A DNA stretch of 64,000 nt from Serratia nevei (GTDB taxonomy: Bacteria; Pseudomonadota; Gammaproteobacteria; Enterobacterales; Enterobacteriaceae): positions 1,364,001-1,428,000 of the forward strand of contig NZ_CP149940.1 of NCBI RefSeq assembly GCF_037948395.1. Direction: 5' to 3'. Under the pieces are notes generated by a model. It saw only the letters and a list, made by a program, of their open reading frames with translations. It was not told where the DNA came from and did not search any database. The stretch's first letter is position 1. The number at the start of each line of letters is the position of its first letter. The position numbers and the translations under genes are program-made. This document shows positions 31,656 through 39,987 of this stretch, piece after piece.

Positions 31656-32576
31656 ATGCCGATATCCCTGCCGTCGCTCGACGTGTTGAAAACCTTCGTG
31701 GTGGTGGCGCAACGCCTCAACTTTACCCATGCCGCCCGGGAGCTGCACCTGACGCAGGGGGCGGTCAGCCGGCAAATTCTCGGGCTGGAGCAGCGCCTGG
31801 GTTATCCGCTGTTCAGCCGCCAGGCGCGCGGTTTGGCGCTGACGCCGCAGGGCGCGCAACTGCTGGCGCCGGTGCAGCAGGCGCTGGGGCAGCTGGACGA
31901 GGCGCTGACGCGGGCCGCCGCCCCGCCGGGGGCGCTGCGCATCAAATGCCCGACCTGCGCGATGCGCTGGGTGCTGCCGCGCGTGATTCGCCTGCAGAAT
32001 GAACGGCCGGACATGCATATCGAGCTGACCGCCTCGGTGTCGCACGGTCTGGATTTCAGTACCGAGCAGTTTGACGCCGCGGTGGTATTCGGCCGGCCGC
32101 CGGGTAAAAAACTGACCGCGCACCTGCTGTTCGACGAAATCCTCACGCCGGTCTGCACGCCGACGTTTCTGCCGCCGGCGCCCCGGTTGGTGGATTTGAC
32201 GGACAAAACCCTGCTGCACCCGACGCGCGATCGCCGCGACTGGCTGCGCTGGCTGAAGGCGGCGGGCGCCGATGCGCTGCCGTCCGGCAAGGCTCAGCAT
32301 TTCGATACTCTCGATCTGGCGATGAGCGCCGCGCTGCAGGGGTTCGGCATCGCCATCGGCGATCTGTGCCTGCTGGAGGAGGATATTCAGGCGCGGCGTG
32401 TCGTGACGCCGTTCCCGCTCTGCGTCAGCAGCGGCGCGGCCTATTATCTGGTCTATCCTGAACGCGGGGCGCCGCCGCCGGCGTTGGCGCCGCTGATCGA
32501 TTTTCTGACGGCGGAGGCCGCCGACAGCCGCGCCCGGCTGCAGAATTACCTGCCGATAACCTGTAATGCTTTGTAA
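31656..32576 (+). CDS. LysR-family regulator (GcvA-like)
   Basis: The 306-residue LysR protein has a helix-turn-helix at about 10-67 (LNFTHAARELHLTQGAVSRQILGLEQRLG read in parts) and an effector domain opening LRIKCPTCAMRWVLPRVIRLQNERP, the GcvA-like pattern. It diverges from the aminotransferase/binding-protein pair with 118 bases between starts and is the likely activator of that pair. The ligand is unknown. Confidence 0.85.
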   Translation: MPISLPSLDVLKTFVVVAQRLNFTHAARELHLTQGAVSRQILGLEQRLGYPLFSRQARGLALTPQGAQLLAPVQQALGQLDEALTRAAAPPGALRIKCPTCAMRWVLPRVIRLQNERPDMHIELTASVSHGLDFSTEQFDAAVVFGRPPGKKLTAHLLFDEILTPVCTPTFLPPAPRLVDLTDKTLLHPTRDRRDWLRWLKAAGADALPSGKAQHFDTLDLAMSAALQGFGIAIGDLCLLEEDIQARRVVTPFPLCVSSGAAYYLVYPERGAPPPALAPLIDFLTAEAADSRARLQNYLPITCNAL

Positions 32577-32688
32577 ACATTACCGATGCGAATTCCCTTG
32601 GCGATGAAACAGAGTGTGGCAAACTGTTTCTTCACTCCGATTAAACCTCGCGGCTTTGGCTGCGGAAACACGCCTGAGATAAAACAAG

Positions 32689-34986
32689 ATGAAATGGCTT
32701 TGTGTGGTGAGTATGTTGTCCGGTCTGGCCCTCAGCCCGGCTTTTGCGCAGGAAACGCCGATAACGCAGGGCATTCACGCCCAGCAGCGCGACGCCTTCG
32801 TGTCCCATTTGATGAAGCAGATGACGCTGGAAGAGAAGATCGGCCAGCTGCGGCTGATCAGCGTCGGGCCGGATAACCCGAAAGAAGCGATCCGCGAGGG
32901 CATCCGCAAAGGGCAGATCGGCGCCATCTTCAATACCGTCACCCGCCCGGACATTCGGGTGATGCAGGATCAGGCGATGCAGCTCAGTCGCCTCAAAATT
33001 CCGTTGTTCTTCGCCTATGACGTGGTGCACGGCCAGCGCACCGTGTTCCCGATCAGCCTGGGGCTGGCGGCCAGCTTCGATCTGGAAGCCATTGCGCTCA
33101 GCGCCCGCGTGGCGGCGCAGGAGGCCAGCGATGACGGTCTGAACATGACCTTCGCGCCGATGGTCGATATCACCCGCGATCCGCGCTGGGGCCGGGTCTC
33201 CGAAGGCTTCGGCGAAGACACCTGGCTGGTGTCGAAAATCGCCAAAGTGATGGTCGACGGTTATCAAAACGGCGACCCGGCCAAGCCCGGTTCGGTGATG
33301 GCCAGCGTTAAGCACTTTGCGTTGTACGGCGCCGTCGAAGGCGGCCGCGATTACAACACCGTCGACATGAGCCCGCTGCGCATGTATCAGGACTATCTGC
33401 CGCCTTACAAAGCGGCGGTGGATGCCGGCAGCGGCGGGGTGATGGTGTCGCTTAACTCGGTGAACGGCGTGCCGGCCACCGCCAACCCGTGGCTGCTGAA
33501 AGACCTGCTGCGCGACCAGTGGGGCTTTAAAGGCATCACAATCAGCGACCATGGCGCAATTAAAGAGCTGATTAAACACGGCGTGGCCGCCGACGCGCGC
33601 GACGCGGTACGCCTGGCAATCACCTCCGGCGTCGACATGAGCATGAGCGACGAGTTTTACGACAAATACCTGCCGGGTCTGGTGAAAGACGGGCTGGTGC
33701 CTGAAAGCGATATCGATCGCGCCTGCCGCGACGTGCTGAACACCAAGTACGACATGGGGCTGTTCACCGATCCGTATGTGCATCTGGGCCCGGCGGGTTC
33801 CGACCCGCAGGACACCAACGCCGAAAGCCGTCTGCACCGCGCCGAGGCGCGGGTGGTGGCACGCAAAACGATGGTGTTGCTGAAGAACAATAAGCAGACG
33901 CTGCCGCTGAGCAAGCAGGCGACCATCGCGCTGGTCGGGCCGATGGCCGACAGCCAGCGCGACGTGATGGGCAGCTGGTCGGCCGCCGGAGTGGTCAAGC
34001 AGTCGGTGACCCTGCGTGAAGGGCTGGAGCAGGCGGTGGGCGACAAGGCGCGCATTCTTTACGCCAAGGGCGCCAACGTCACGCAGGATAAGGGCATCAT
34101 CGACTACCTGAACGAGTATGAGCCGGCGGTGGCGTTCGATACCCGTTCGCCGCAGCAGATGATCGACGAAGCGGTACAGGCGGCGAACAAGGCCGACGTG
34201 GTCGTGGCGGTGGTGGGAGAATCGCAGGGCATGGCGCATGAGGCCTCCAGCCGCGCCGATATCACCATCCCGCAGAGCCAGCGCGATCTGATCGCCGCGC
34301 TGAAAGCCACCGGCAAGCCGCTGGTGCTGGTGCTGATGAACGGCCGGCCGCTGGCGCTGAGCTGGGAGAGCGAGCAGGCGGACGCGATGCTGGAAACCTG
34401 GTACAGCGGCACCGAGGGCGGCAACGCGGTGGCGGACGTGCTGTTCGGCGACTACAACCCGTCGGGCAAGCTGCCGATGACCTTCCCGCGCTCGGTCGGC
34501 CAGATCCCGATGTACTACAACCACCTGAACACCGGCCGCCCGTTCGGCAAGGAGAATCCGGGCAAGTACACCTCGCGCTACTTCGATTCGCCGAACGGCC
34601 CGCTGTATCCGTTCGGTTACGGCCTGAGCTACACCACCTTCAGCCTGTCGGATCTGAAACTGTCCAGCCCGACGATGGCGCGCAACGGCAAGCTAACCGC
34701 CAGCGTCACGCTGAAAAATACCGGCAAGTACGACGGTGCCACGGTGGTGCAGCTGTATCTGCAGGACGTGACCGCCTCGGTCAGCCGGCCGGTAAAAGAG
34801 CTGCGCAACTTCAAGAAAGTGACGCTGAAGGCCGGTCAGTCGCAGCAGGTTGAGCTGCCGATTAGCGAAGACGATCTGAAGTTCTACAACGCCAGCCTGA
34901 AATGGGGGGCGGAGCCGGGCAAATTCAACGTGTTCGTCGGCCTGGACTCCGACAACGTGCAGGCGCAAAGTTTTACGCTGAAGTAA
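32689..34986 (+). CDS. bglX: Periplasmic beta-glucosidase BglX (GH3)
   Basis: The 765-residue GH3 enzyme has a signal peptide of about 20 residues (KWLCVVSMLSGLALSPAFA). The domains in order: the TIM barrel (about 40-390) with the nucleophile Asp in GITISDHGAIKEL, the alpha/beta sandwich (about 400-600) and the C-terminal fibronectin-like domain (about 670-765). The length equals E. coli BglX (765). It hydrolyses beta-linked oligosaccharides in the periplasm. A hairpin follows (34993-35022), then a co-oriented gene. In E. coli bglX adjoins dld. Confidence 0.94.
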   Translation: MKWLCVVSMLSGLALSPAFAQETPITQGIHAQQRDAFVSHLMKQMTLEEKIGQLRLISVGPDNPKEAIREGIRKGQIGAIFNTVTRPDIRVMQDQAMQLSRLKIPLFFAYDVVHGQRTVFPISLGLAASFDLEAIALSARVAAQEASDDGLNMTFAPMVDITRDPRWGRVSEGFGEDTWLVSKIAKVMVDGYQNGDPAKPGSVMASVKHFALYGAVEGGRDYNTVDMSPLRMYQDYLPPYKAAVDAGSGGVMVSLNSVNGVPATANPWLLKDLLRDQWGFKGITISDHGAIKELIKHGVAADARDAVRLAITSGVDMSMSDEFYDKYLPGLVKDGLVPESDIDRACRDVLNTKYDMGLFTDPYVHLGPAGSDPQDTNAESRLHRAEARVVARKTMVLLKNNKQTLPLSKQATIALVGPMADSQRDVMGSWSAAGVVKQSVTLREGLEQAVGDKARILYAKGANVTQDKGIIDYLNEYEPAVAFDTRSPQQMIDEAVQAANKADVVVAVVGESQGMAHEASSRADITIPQSQRDLIAALKATGKPLVLVLMNGRPLALSWESEQADAMLETWYSGTEGGNAVADVLFGDYNPSGKLPMTFPRSVGQIPMYYNHLNTGRPFGKENPGKYTSRYFDSPNGPLYPFGYGLSYTTFSLSDLKLSSPTMARNGKLTASVTLKNTGKYDGATVVQLYLQDVTASVSRPVKELRNFKKVTLKAGQSQQVELPISEDDLKFYNASLKWGAEPGKFNVFVGLDSDNVQAQSFTLK

Positions 34987-34992
34987 CCCTGT

Positions 34993-35022
34993 CCCCCTCG
35001 TTCGCCGCGCTGAGCGAGGGGG
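34993..35022 (+). terminator. Hairpin between bglX and the downstream gene
   Basis: CCCCCTCG pairs with CGAGGGGG across a 14-base loop, 7 bases past bglX. There is no T-run, so partial termination or RNA processing is as likely as full termination. Confidence 0.45.
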
Positions 35023-35057
35023 CATCCATTCCCGCTAACGTCATCGGAGCTTGCCTC

Positions 35058-35981
35058 ATGAAACGCTATCTGGACTGCAGCGCCAGCGATCTGGCCGATA
35101 TCGGCAAAGCCGACCTGCTCTATGCCATCCGCGCCAGCGAAGGGCGCATTTTGGTCAGCGAAACCATCGCGGTCACTCAGCCGCTGCTCAATAACGTCAC
35201 CAACGCCGAGCTGGCGGCCAGTCAGGGCGCCGACCTGCTGCTGCTGAACCTGTTCGACGTCGACCGTCCGCACATCGCGGGCCTGCCCGCCGACGTGCCG
35301 CCGCAGGAGGCGCTGCGCACGCTGCAGCGCCTGACCGGGCGGGTGATCGGGGTGAACCTGGAGGCCGTCGATCCGGCCTTCGCCACCGAACATAACGATT
35401 TCTGGCAGATGACGGCGGGGCGTGCCGCCACCGCCGAGAATGCCCGCAAGCTGTATCAGCTCGGCGCGCGCATGCTGGTGCTGACCGGCAACCCGAACAA
35501 CGGCGTCAGCAATCAGGCGATCGCCGCCGCGCTGAAAGCGATTCGCGATGAAGTGGGCGACGAGATGGTGCTGGTGACCGGCAAGATGCACGGGGCCGGT
35601 ATCGTGCGCGAAAGCGGCAGCCAGCTGATCGGCGAGCAGGACATTGCGCTGTTCGTGGAGAACGGTGCGGACATCGTGCTGTTGCCGGCGCCGGGCACCA
35701 TTCCCGGCATGTCGCAGGAGAAAGTGGCGGCGCTGATCGCCTTTGCCCAGCGGCAGGGCGCGCTGGCGATGACGGCGATCGGCACCTCGCAAGAGGGCGC
35801 CGACGTGCAGACCGTGCGGCAGATTGCGCTGATGAGCAAAATGGCCGGGGCGGACCTGCACCATATCGGCGATACCGGCTATCTGGGGCTGGCGTTGCCG
35901 GAAAACATCTTCGCTTACAGCGTGGCGATTCGCGGTGTGCGCCACACCTACAGCCGCATGGCGCGCTCGGTGAACCGCTAA
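35058..35981 (+). CDS. Uncharacterised TIM-barrel-like protein (DUF7916-like)
   Basis: The 307-residue protein starts at ATG 35058, with GGAG 8 bases before. It has a soluble alpha/beta pattern with repeated strand-helix units (LVSETIAVTQPLLNNVTNAELAA, GADLLLLNLFDVDRP, GRVIGVNLEAVDP, MLVLTGNPNNGVSN, ENGADIVLLPAPGTIPGMS, MAGADLHHIGDTGYLGLALPENI, each shown in part), which fits a TIM barrel. Homologues are often found near PTS or sugar genes and have been mislabelled as haloacid dehalogenases; that family call is from memory. It may serve a sugar pathway with BglX just upstream. No catalytic residues can be named with confidence. Confidence 0.65.
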   Translation: MKRYLDCSASDLADIGKADLLYAIRASEGRILVSETIAVTQPLLNNVTNAELAASQGADLLLLNLFDVDRPHIAGLPADVPPQEALRTLQRLTGRVIGVNLEAVDPAFATEHNDFWQMTAGRAATAENARKLYQLGARMLVLTGNPNNGVSNQAIAAALKAIRDEVGDEMVLVTGKMHGAGIVRESGSQLIGEQDIALFVENGADIVLLPAPGTIPGMSQEKVAALIAFAQRQGALAMTAIGTSQEGADVQTVRQIALMSKMAGADLHHIGDTGYLGLALPENIFAYSVAIRGVRHTYSRMARSVNR

Positions 35982-37006
35982 GCCTGGGGCTTTTGCGCCG
36001 TCACGATGCTGAAATAGCCGAGCGACGGCAGCACCTGAGCAGGCCCGAAGCCGACGTCGTGCAGCAGGTCGCCGATTTCCCTGCCGGAGTATTGGCGGCC
36101 CTGCGTCCATCCCATCATCATCAGGCTGTACCCCGCGGCGGCAGGCGGCCCGTCGCCGTCATCGTTGTACAGCACTTCGTGGATCACGATCCTCCCCCCG
36201 GGCGGGAGGGCCGCATAGCTCTTTTGCGCCAGGAAGCGGTTCTTGTCCATCGGCCAGTCGTGGAAAATATTGGAGTACAGGTGCAGATCCGCCGCCGGGT
36301 AGGGATCGCGCCACATATCGCCGCTGTGGGTGCCGATGCGCTGGCTGAGACCGTAATGGCGCGCGTAGTCGGTGGCGAGCGGGCACACCTCCGGCAGATC
36401 GAACACGGTGCAGGTCAACGTCGGCCAGTGGGCCGCCAGGCTGATGGCATGGGCGCCGGAGGCGCCGCCGATATCCAGCGCCGCGCGGCAGGCACCGAGG
36501 GGCAACAGCGCCGGCCAAACGCTGGCCGAGCCCATGCTCAGGCTGTGCATGGCGTGGGTAAACCGCCGCATTCTGTCGGCGTCGAGCGTATGGGTTTCAA
36601 ACAGCTCCTGCTCGCCGTACACCTGCGAGGTATTTTTTCTGATGGCGCTTTCCAGGTTTTTCAGCGAGAAAATTTCGCTATTTTCAACCATCAAATCCCA
36701 GAAGTAGCCGAAATAATGCGGGTTGTTTTTTAACAAAAAGGTTTCCGCTTCCGGCGTGAGAGAGAATGTTTCACCGTCTCTGTCTATCAATTTCAATGCC
36801 AATAACGCCATGACCAACGTTTCCGCCGGGCGTCTTTCCACATTGGCCTGAGCGCATATATCGGTCAGGTTGCGGGGGTGCAAAGCAATAAATTCAAAGA
36901 TGCCCAGGCGATGCGCGATAAGCACCGCCGGATAGAGATATAAATTCATCGTGATATCGAGAATGGTTTTGTCGTCGCATTGCGGCGGCCGGACGGAATA
37001 GTTCAT
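35978..37006 (-). CDS. SAM-dependent small-molecule O-methyltransferase (ASMT/plant OMT type)
   Basis: The 342-residue protein has an N-terminal winged-helix dimerisation domain (about 12-100, LGIFEFIALHPRNLTDICAQ-like) and a C-terminal Rossmann methyltransferase with the SAM loop LDIGGASGAHAI (about 169-180), the FDLPEV strand, GDMW, and the catalytic-base segment SNIFHDWPMDKN. This is the layout of acetylserotonin and antibiotic O-methyltransferases. It stands alone, tail-to-tail with the gene at 35981 (4-base overlap), and its 3' end is G+C-rich while the N-terminal third is A+T-richer. The substrate is unknown; it could decorate a secondary metabolite. Confidence 0.83.
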   Translation of the reverse strand: MNYSVRPPQCDDKTILDITMNLYLYPAVLIAHRLGIFEFIALHPRNLTDICAQANVERRPAETLVMALLALKLIDRDGETFSLTPEAETFLLKNNPHYFGYFWDLMVENSEIFSLKNLESAIRKNTSQVYGEQELFETHTLDADRMRRFTHAMHSLSMGSASVWPALLPLGACRAALDIGGASGAHAISLAAHWPTLTCTVFDLPEVCPLATDYARHYGLSQRIGTHSGDMWRDPYPAADLHLYSNIFHDWPMDKNRFLAQKSYAALPPGGRIVIHEVLYNDDGDGPPAAAGYSLMMMGWTQGRQYSGREIGDLLHDVGFGPAQVLPSLGYFSIVTAQKPQA

Positions 37007-37360
37007 GTGAATCCCCTCCCACTAGGCATGGCGCGTCTTAACAGGCTATGTCACGCCTGTGATTTTAGCAAAGGGCGGGAGCACGATTGACCGCAGGCCA
37101 ACACTTCCGTTGCAAATAATTCCTGGGTGAGATTATTTTTAATATGAATTGAGCGTGGCCAATATCGAGCATGAAAAAATGATACCGGGCGGGGGTCATT
37201 ACCCTATCGTGCGTTTTTATTTTATTGGGGGTTAACTTAATCACAGTTATTAACGCGTTAGGGTTGTGCTAATCTAGGCCGCCGTTATACCGTAGCGGTG
37301 TTCGCATTCTTTTTGTGAATAATTAAAACTTAACTATTTCATTATTAAAACGAGTTAACA
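37007..37360. other. Non-coding A+T-rich gap upstream of a small secreted protein
   Basis: 354 bases between the divergent O-methyltransferase and small secreted protein genes. No gene and no firm operator seen; the right half is strongly A+T-rich, with TATTAACGCGTTAG near 37249-37262 as a small dyad. Confidence 0.5.
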
Positions 37361-37753
37361 ATGAAAAAAAGCATTCTGACCGGCATGATTGCCGCGACTC
37401 TGGGCCTGTTCAACACCGCTAACGCTGAAGGGATGGATCCTGCCGCATTGAAAAACGTTTATGACATCACGCGCAATACCGCCGGGCTGATGTCTTACTG
37501 CGTCGATAAAGGCTTCCTGAAAGCCGACAGCATCGACAACGCCAAGAAAATGGTGGCCTACGTGGCGGCTATTCCCGGCGGCGTCGACACCCGCGATGGC
37601 GACAAGCGCGAAGCGATGGGCCGTGAAGGCAATGTGCTGAACGACGACGGCAAAGTGGTTGCGTTGGAAAAAGAAGCGCCGCAGGGGCTGCAGACATGGT
37701 GCCAGCAGGCTGACGAAGGGATCCGCCAGGGTCTGACGTCTATCGGTCAATAA
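37361..37753 (+). CDS. Small secreted protein of unknown function
   Basis: The 130-residue protein has a signal peptide (KKSILTGMIAATLGLFNTANA, cleaved near residue 22). The mature 108 residues hold two cysteines (in SYCVDKG and TWCQQAD) that could form one disulfide, and are rich in charged residues: KNVYDITRNTAGLMSY, DNAKKMVAYVAAIPGGVD. I do not recognise a family with certainty. It is expected in the periplasm. The long upstream A+T-rich region suggests independent regulation. The two Cys and a helical pattern recall small pore-like or chaperone-like periplasmic proteins, but no function can be assigned. Confidence 0.7.
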   Translation: MKKSILTGMIAATLGLFNTANAEGMDPAALKNVYDITRNTAGLMSYCVDKGFLKADSIDNAKKMVAYVAAIPGGVDTRDGDKREAMGREGNVLNDDGKVVALEKEAPQGLQTWCQQADEGIRQGLTSIGQ

Positions 37754-37893
37754 GTCTTCTTCACGCGCCCTTATAAGGCCGATGGGATCCGTCACCGCAC
37801 CGGCGGATCCGCTTCCAGGATCGCATTCACGCCTCGTTTTACCTCCCGAGTACCCGCATCCGGTTTGATCCCGCTGATTGTTTCGCCATGCTC

Positions 37894-37921
37894 ATCGCTA
37901 TATTATTTGCTATACAACGAT
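37894..37921. promoter_or_regulatory. ModE-like box upstream of the FecCD-type operon
   Basis: ATCGCTATATT and TATACAACGAT are imperfectly inverted around a 6-base spacer. This is close to the E. coli ModE target pattern ATCGnTATATA-N6-TATATAACGAT as I know it. It ends 18 bases before the operon's first ATG (37940), where a repressor would block the promoter. Confidence 0.7.
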
Positions 37922-37939
37922 AATCAACCGGTCACTGCC

Positions 37940-38989
37940 ATGTTTAACTTTCTCCCGCGCCTGCTGTTGGCGCTTGTTTTGTTTTCCACCGCCGCCCAGG
38001 CGGATCGCCAGGTCACCGATCAACTCAACCGCCAGGTGACGTTGCCCGATCGCATCACCCGCGCGGTGGTGCTGCAACACCAGACGCTGAACCTGTTGGT
38101 GCAGCTTGATGCGATGCCGCAGGTGGTCGGCGTGCTCAGCAGTTGGAAAAAGCAGCTGGGGCCAAACTACCTGCGGCTGGCGCCGACGTTGGCAACCCTG
38201 CCGATGCCGGGCGATCTGACTTCGGTGAACATCGAGAGCCTGCTCGGCCTGCATCCGCAGGTGGTGTTCGTGGCCAATTACGCGCCGCCGGAGATGATTG
38301 CGCAGATCGAACGGGCGGGCATTCCGGTGGTGGCGGTCTCGCTGCGCCGCGAGGCAGCCGATCAGGCGGGCAAAATGAACCCCCAGCTGAGCGATGAAGA
38401 TCGGGCCTATACGCTGGGGCTGCAGGACGGCATTCGCCTGATCGGCGAAGTGATGTCGCGTCAGCCTCAGGCCGAAGCCCTGATTAAGGACGTCATTCAG
38501 CAGCGCACGCTGGTCGCCGAACGGCTGCGCGATCTGCCGGAAGATCGGCGGGTGCGGGTGTATATGGCCAACCCCGATCTCACCACCTACGGCGCCGGCA
38601 AGTATACCGGGTTGATGATGCGGCACGCCGGGGCGCTCAACGTGGCGGCGAAGGACATTCAGGGGTTTAAACAGGTTTCTATCGAGGATGTCCTGAAGTG
38701 GGATCCGGCGGTGATTTTCGTGCAGGAGCGCTACCCGGACGTGGTGAAACAGATCCTGACGTCACCGCAGTGGCAGCCGATCGACGCGGTGAAGAATAAG
38801 CGGGTCTACCTGATGCCGGAGTACGCCAAGGCCTGGGGATATCCGATGCCGGAGGCGATGGCGCTGGGTGAGTTGTGGATGGCGAAAAAACTTTACCCGC
38901 AGCGCTTTGCCGATATCAATCTGCAGCAGCGGGTCGACGCTTACTATCAACGTTATTACCGCGCCACCTGCTGCCAGAGCGGGCAATGA
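37940..38989 (+). CDS. Periplasmic binding protein, FecB/MolA type (probable molybdate/tungstate uptake)
   Basis: The 349-residue class III binding protein has a signal peptide (FNFLPRLLLALVLFSTAAQA). The mature protein starts DRQVTDQLNRQVTLPDRITRAV, then has LNIESLLGLHPQVVFVANYAPPE-like first-lobe and GYPMPEAMALGELWMAKKLYPQRF second-lobe segments. The group includes Haemophilus MolA, which binds oxyanions although the fold is usual for siderophores. The ModE-like box just upstream supports molybdate or tungstate as cargo. Its stop overlaps the permease ATG (ATGA). Confidence 0.8.
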   Translation: MFNFLPRLLLALVLFSTAAQADRQVTDQLNRQVTLPDRITRAVVLQHQTLNLLVQLDAMPQVVGVLSSWKKQLGPNYLRLAPTLATLPMPGDLTSVNIESLLGLHPQVVFVANYAPPEMIAQIERAGIPVVAVSLRREAADQAGKMNPQLSDEDRAYTLGLQDGIRLIGEVMSRQPQAEALIKDVIQQRTLVAERLRDLPEDRRVRVYMANPDLTTYGAGKYTGLMMRHAGALNVAAKDIQGFKQVSIEDVLKWDPAVIFVQERYPDVVKQILTSPQWQPIDAVKNKRVYLMPEYAKAWGYPMPEAMALGELWMAKKLYPQRFADINLQQRVDAYYQRYYRATCCQSGQ

Positions 38990-39987
38990 GGCTGGGCTGG
39001 CTGGCGTTGTTGACGCTGTGCTGCGCGCTGTTTTCGCTCGGCGTTGGCCGCTTTCAGGTGCCGATGACGCACAGCCTGATGATTTTGCTGGAGCCGTTCA
39101 CCGGGCAACATTATGCCGGCATCGATGCTATCCAACGCCAGGTGATCCTGGGTGTGCGCGTGCCGCGAGTGCTGTTGGCGATGGGCGCCGGCGCGGCGCT
39201 GGCCCTGTGTGGCGCGGCTTTGCAAGGCGTCTTTCGCAACCCGCTGGTCGATCCGCATATTATCGGCGTGTCTTCCGGCGCGGCGTTTGGCGGCACGCTG
39301 GCTATCCTGCTCAGCCTGCCGTTGGCGGCGCTGCTGCTGTCGGCTTTTGTTTTCGGCATGGCGGCGCTGCTGCTGATTTTCACTCTCACCAGCGCCATTG
39401 CACGGCGCAATATTCTCTCTTTGGTACTGGCGGGGGTGATCCTCAGCGGCTTTTTCTCCGCCTGCGTCAGCCTGATGCAATATCTGGCGGATACCGAAGA
39501 GAAACTGCCGAGCATCGTGTTTTGGCTGCTCGGCAGCTTTGCCACCGCCGATCGGCAAAAGCTGCTGATGCTGTTTGTGCCTTTGCTGTTGGCCGGCGGC
39601 TTGCTGTTGGCGCTGCGCTGGCGCATCAATCTGCTGTCGTTGGGCGATGAGGATGCCGGTGCATTAGGCATCAACGTTGAGCGTACCCGCTGGCTGATTT
39701 TGACGCTGTGCGCCGCCATCGTGGCCGCCCAGGTGGCGGTCAGCGGCAGCATCGGCTGGGTCGGCTTGGTGATCCCGCACGTGGCGAGGCGGCTGGTGGG
39801 GCCGGATCACCGGCGCCTGCTGCCGGCTTCGCTTTGCCTGGGGGCTCTGTACATGCTGTTGATTGACGATTTGGCGCGCACGCTGAGCAGCAGCGAAATC
39901 CCGCTGGGCATTCTGACCGCGCTGATTGGCGCGCCGCTGTTCGCGCTGCTGCTGCGCCGCGCGCAAGTGAGAGGCTGGCATGACTGA
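38986..39987 (+). CDS. FecCD-type ABC permease (MolB-like)
   Basis: The 333-residue protein starts at ATG 38986, overlapping the stop of the binding protein. It has about ten membrane segments with LGVRVPRVLLAMGAGAALALCGAALQGVFRNPLVDP (read in parts), GVSSGAAFGGTLAI, and GSIGWVGLVIPHVARRLVGPDHR, the coupling-helix region. This is the fold of MolB, BtuC and FhuB. It overlaps the downstream ATPase by 8 bases. Confidence 0.88.
   Translation: MRLGWLALLTLCCALFSLGVGRFQVPMTHSLMILLEPFTGQHYAGIDAIQRQVILGVRVPRVLLAMGAGAALALCGAALQGVFRNPLVDPHIIGVSSGAAFGGTLAILLSLPLAALLLSAFVFGMAALLLIFTLTSAIARRNILSLVLAGVILSGFFSACVSLMQYLADTEEKLPSIVFWLLGSFATADRQKLLMLFVPLLLAGGLLLALRWRINLLSLGDEDAGALGINVERTRWLILTLCAAIVAAQVAVSGSIGWVGLVIPHVARRLVGPDHRRLLPASLCLGALYMLLIDDLARTLSSSEIPLGILTALIGAPLFALLLRRAQVRGWHD

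Noticed and set aside
32641..34524. A 627-codon minus-strand frame opposite bglX
   Set aside because: Antisense shadow of a strongly supported gene; composition is unlike a real protein.
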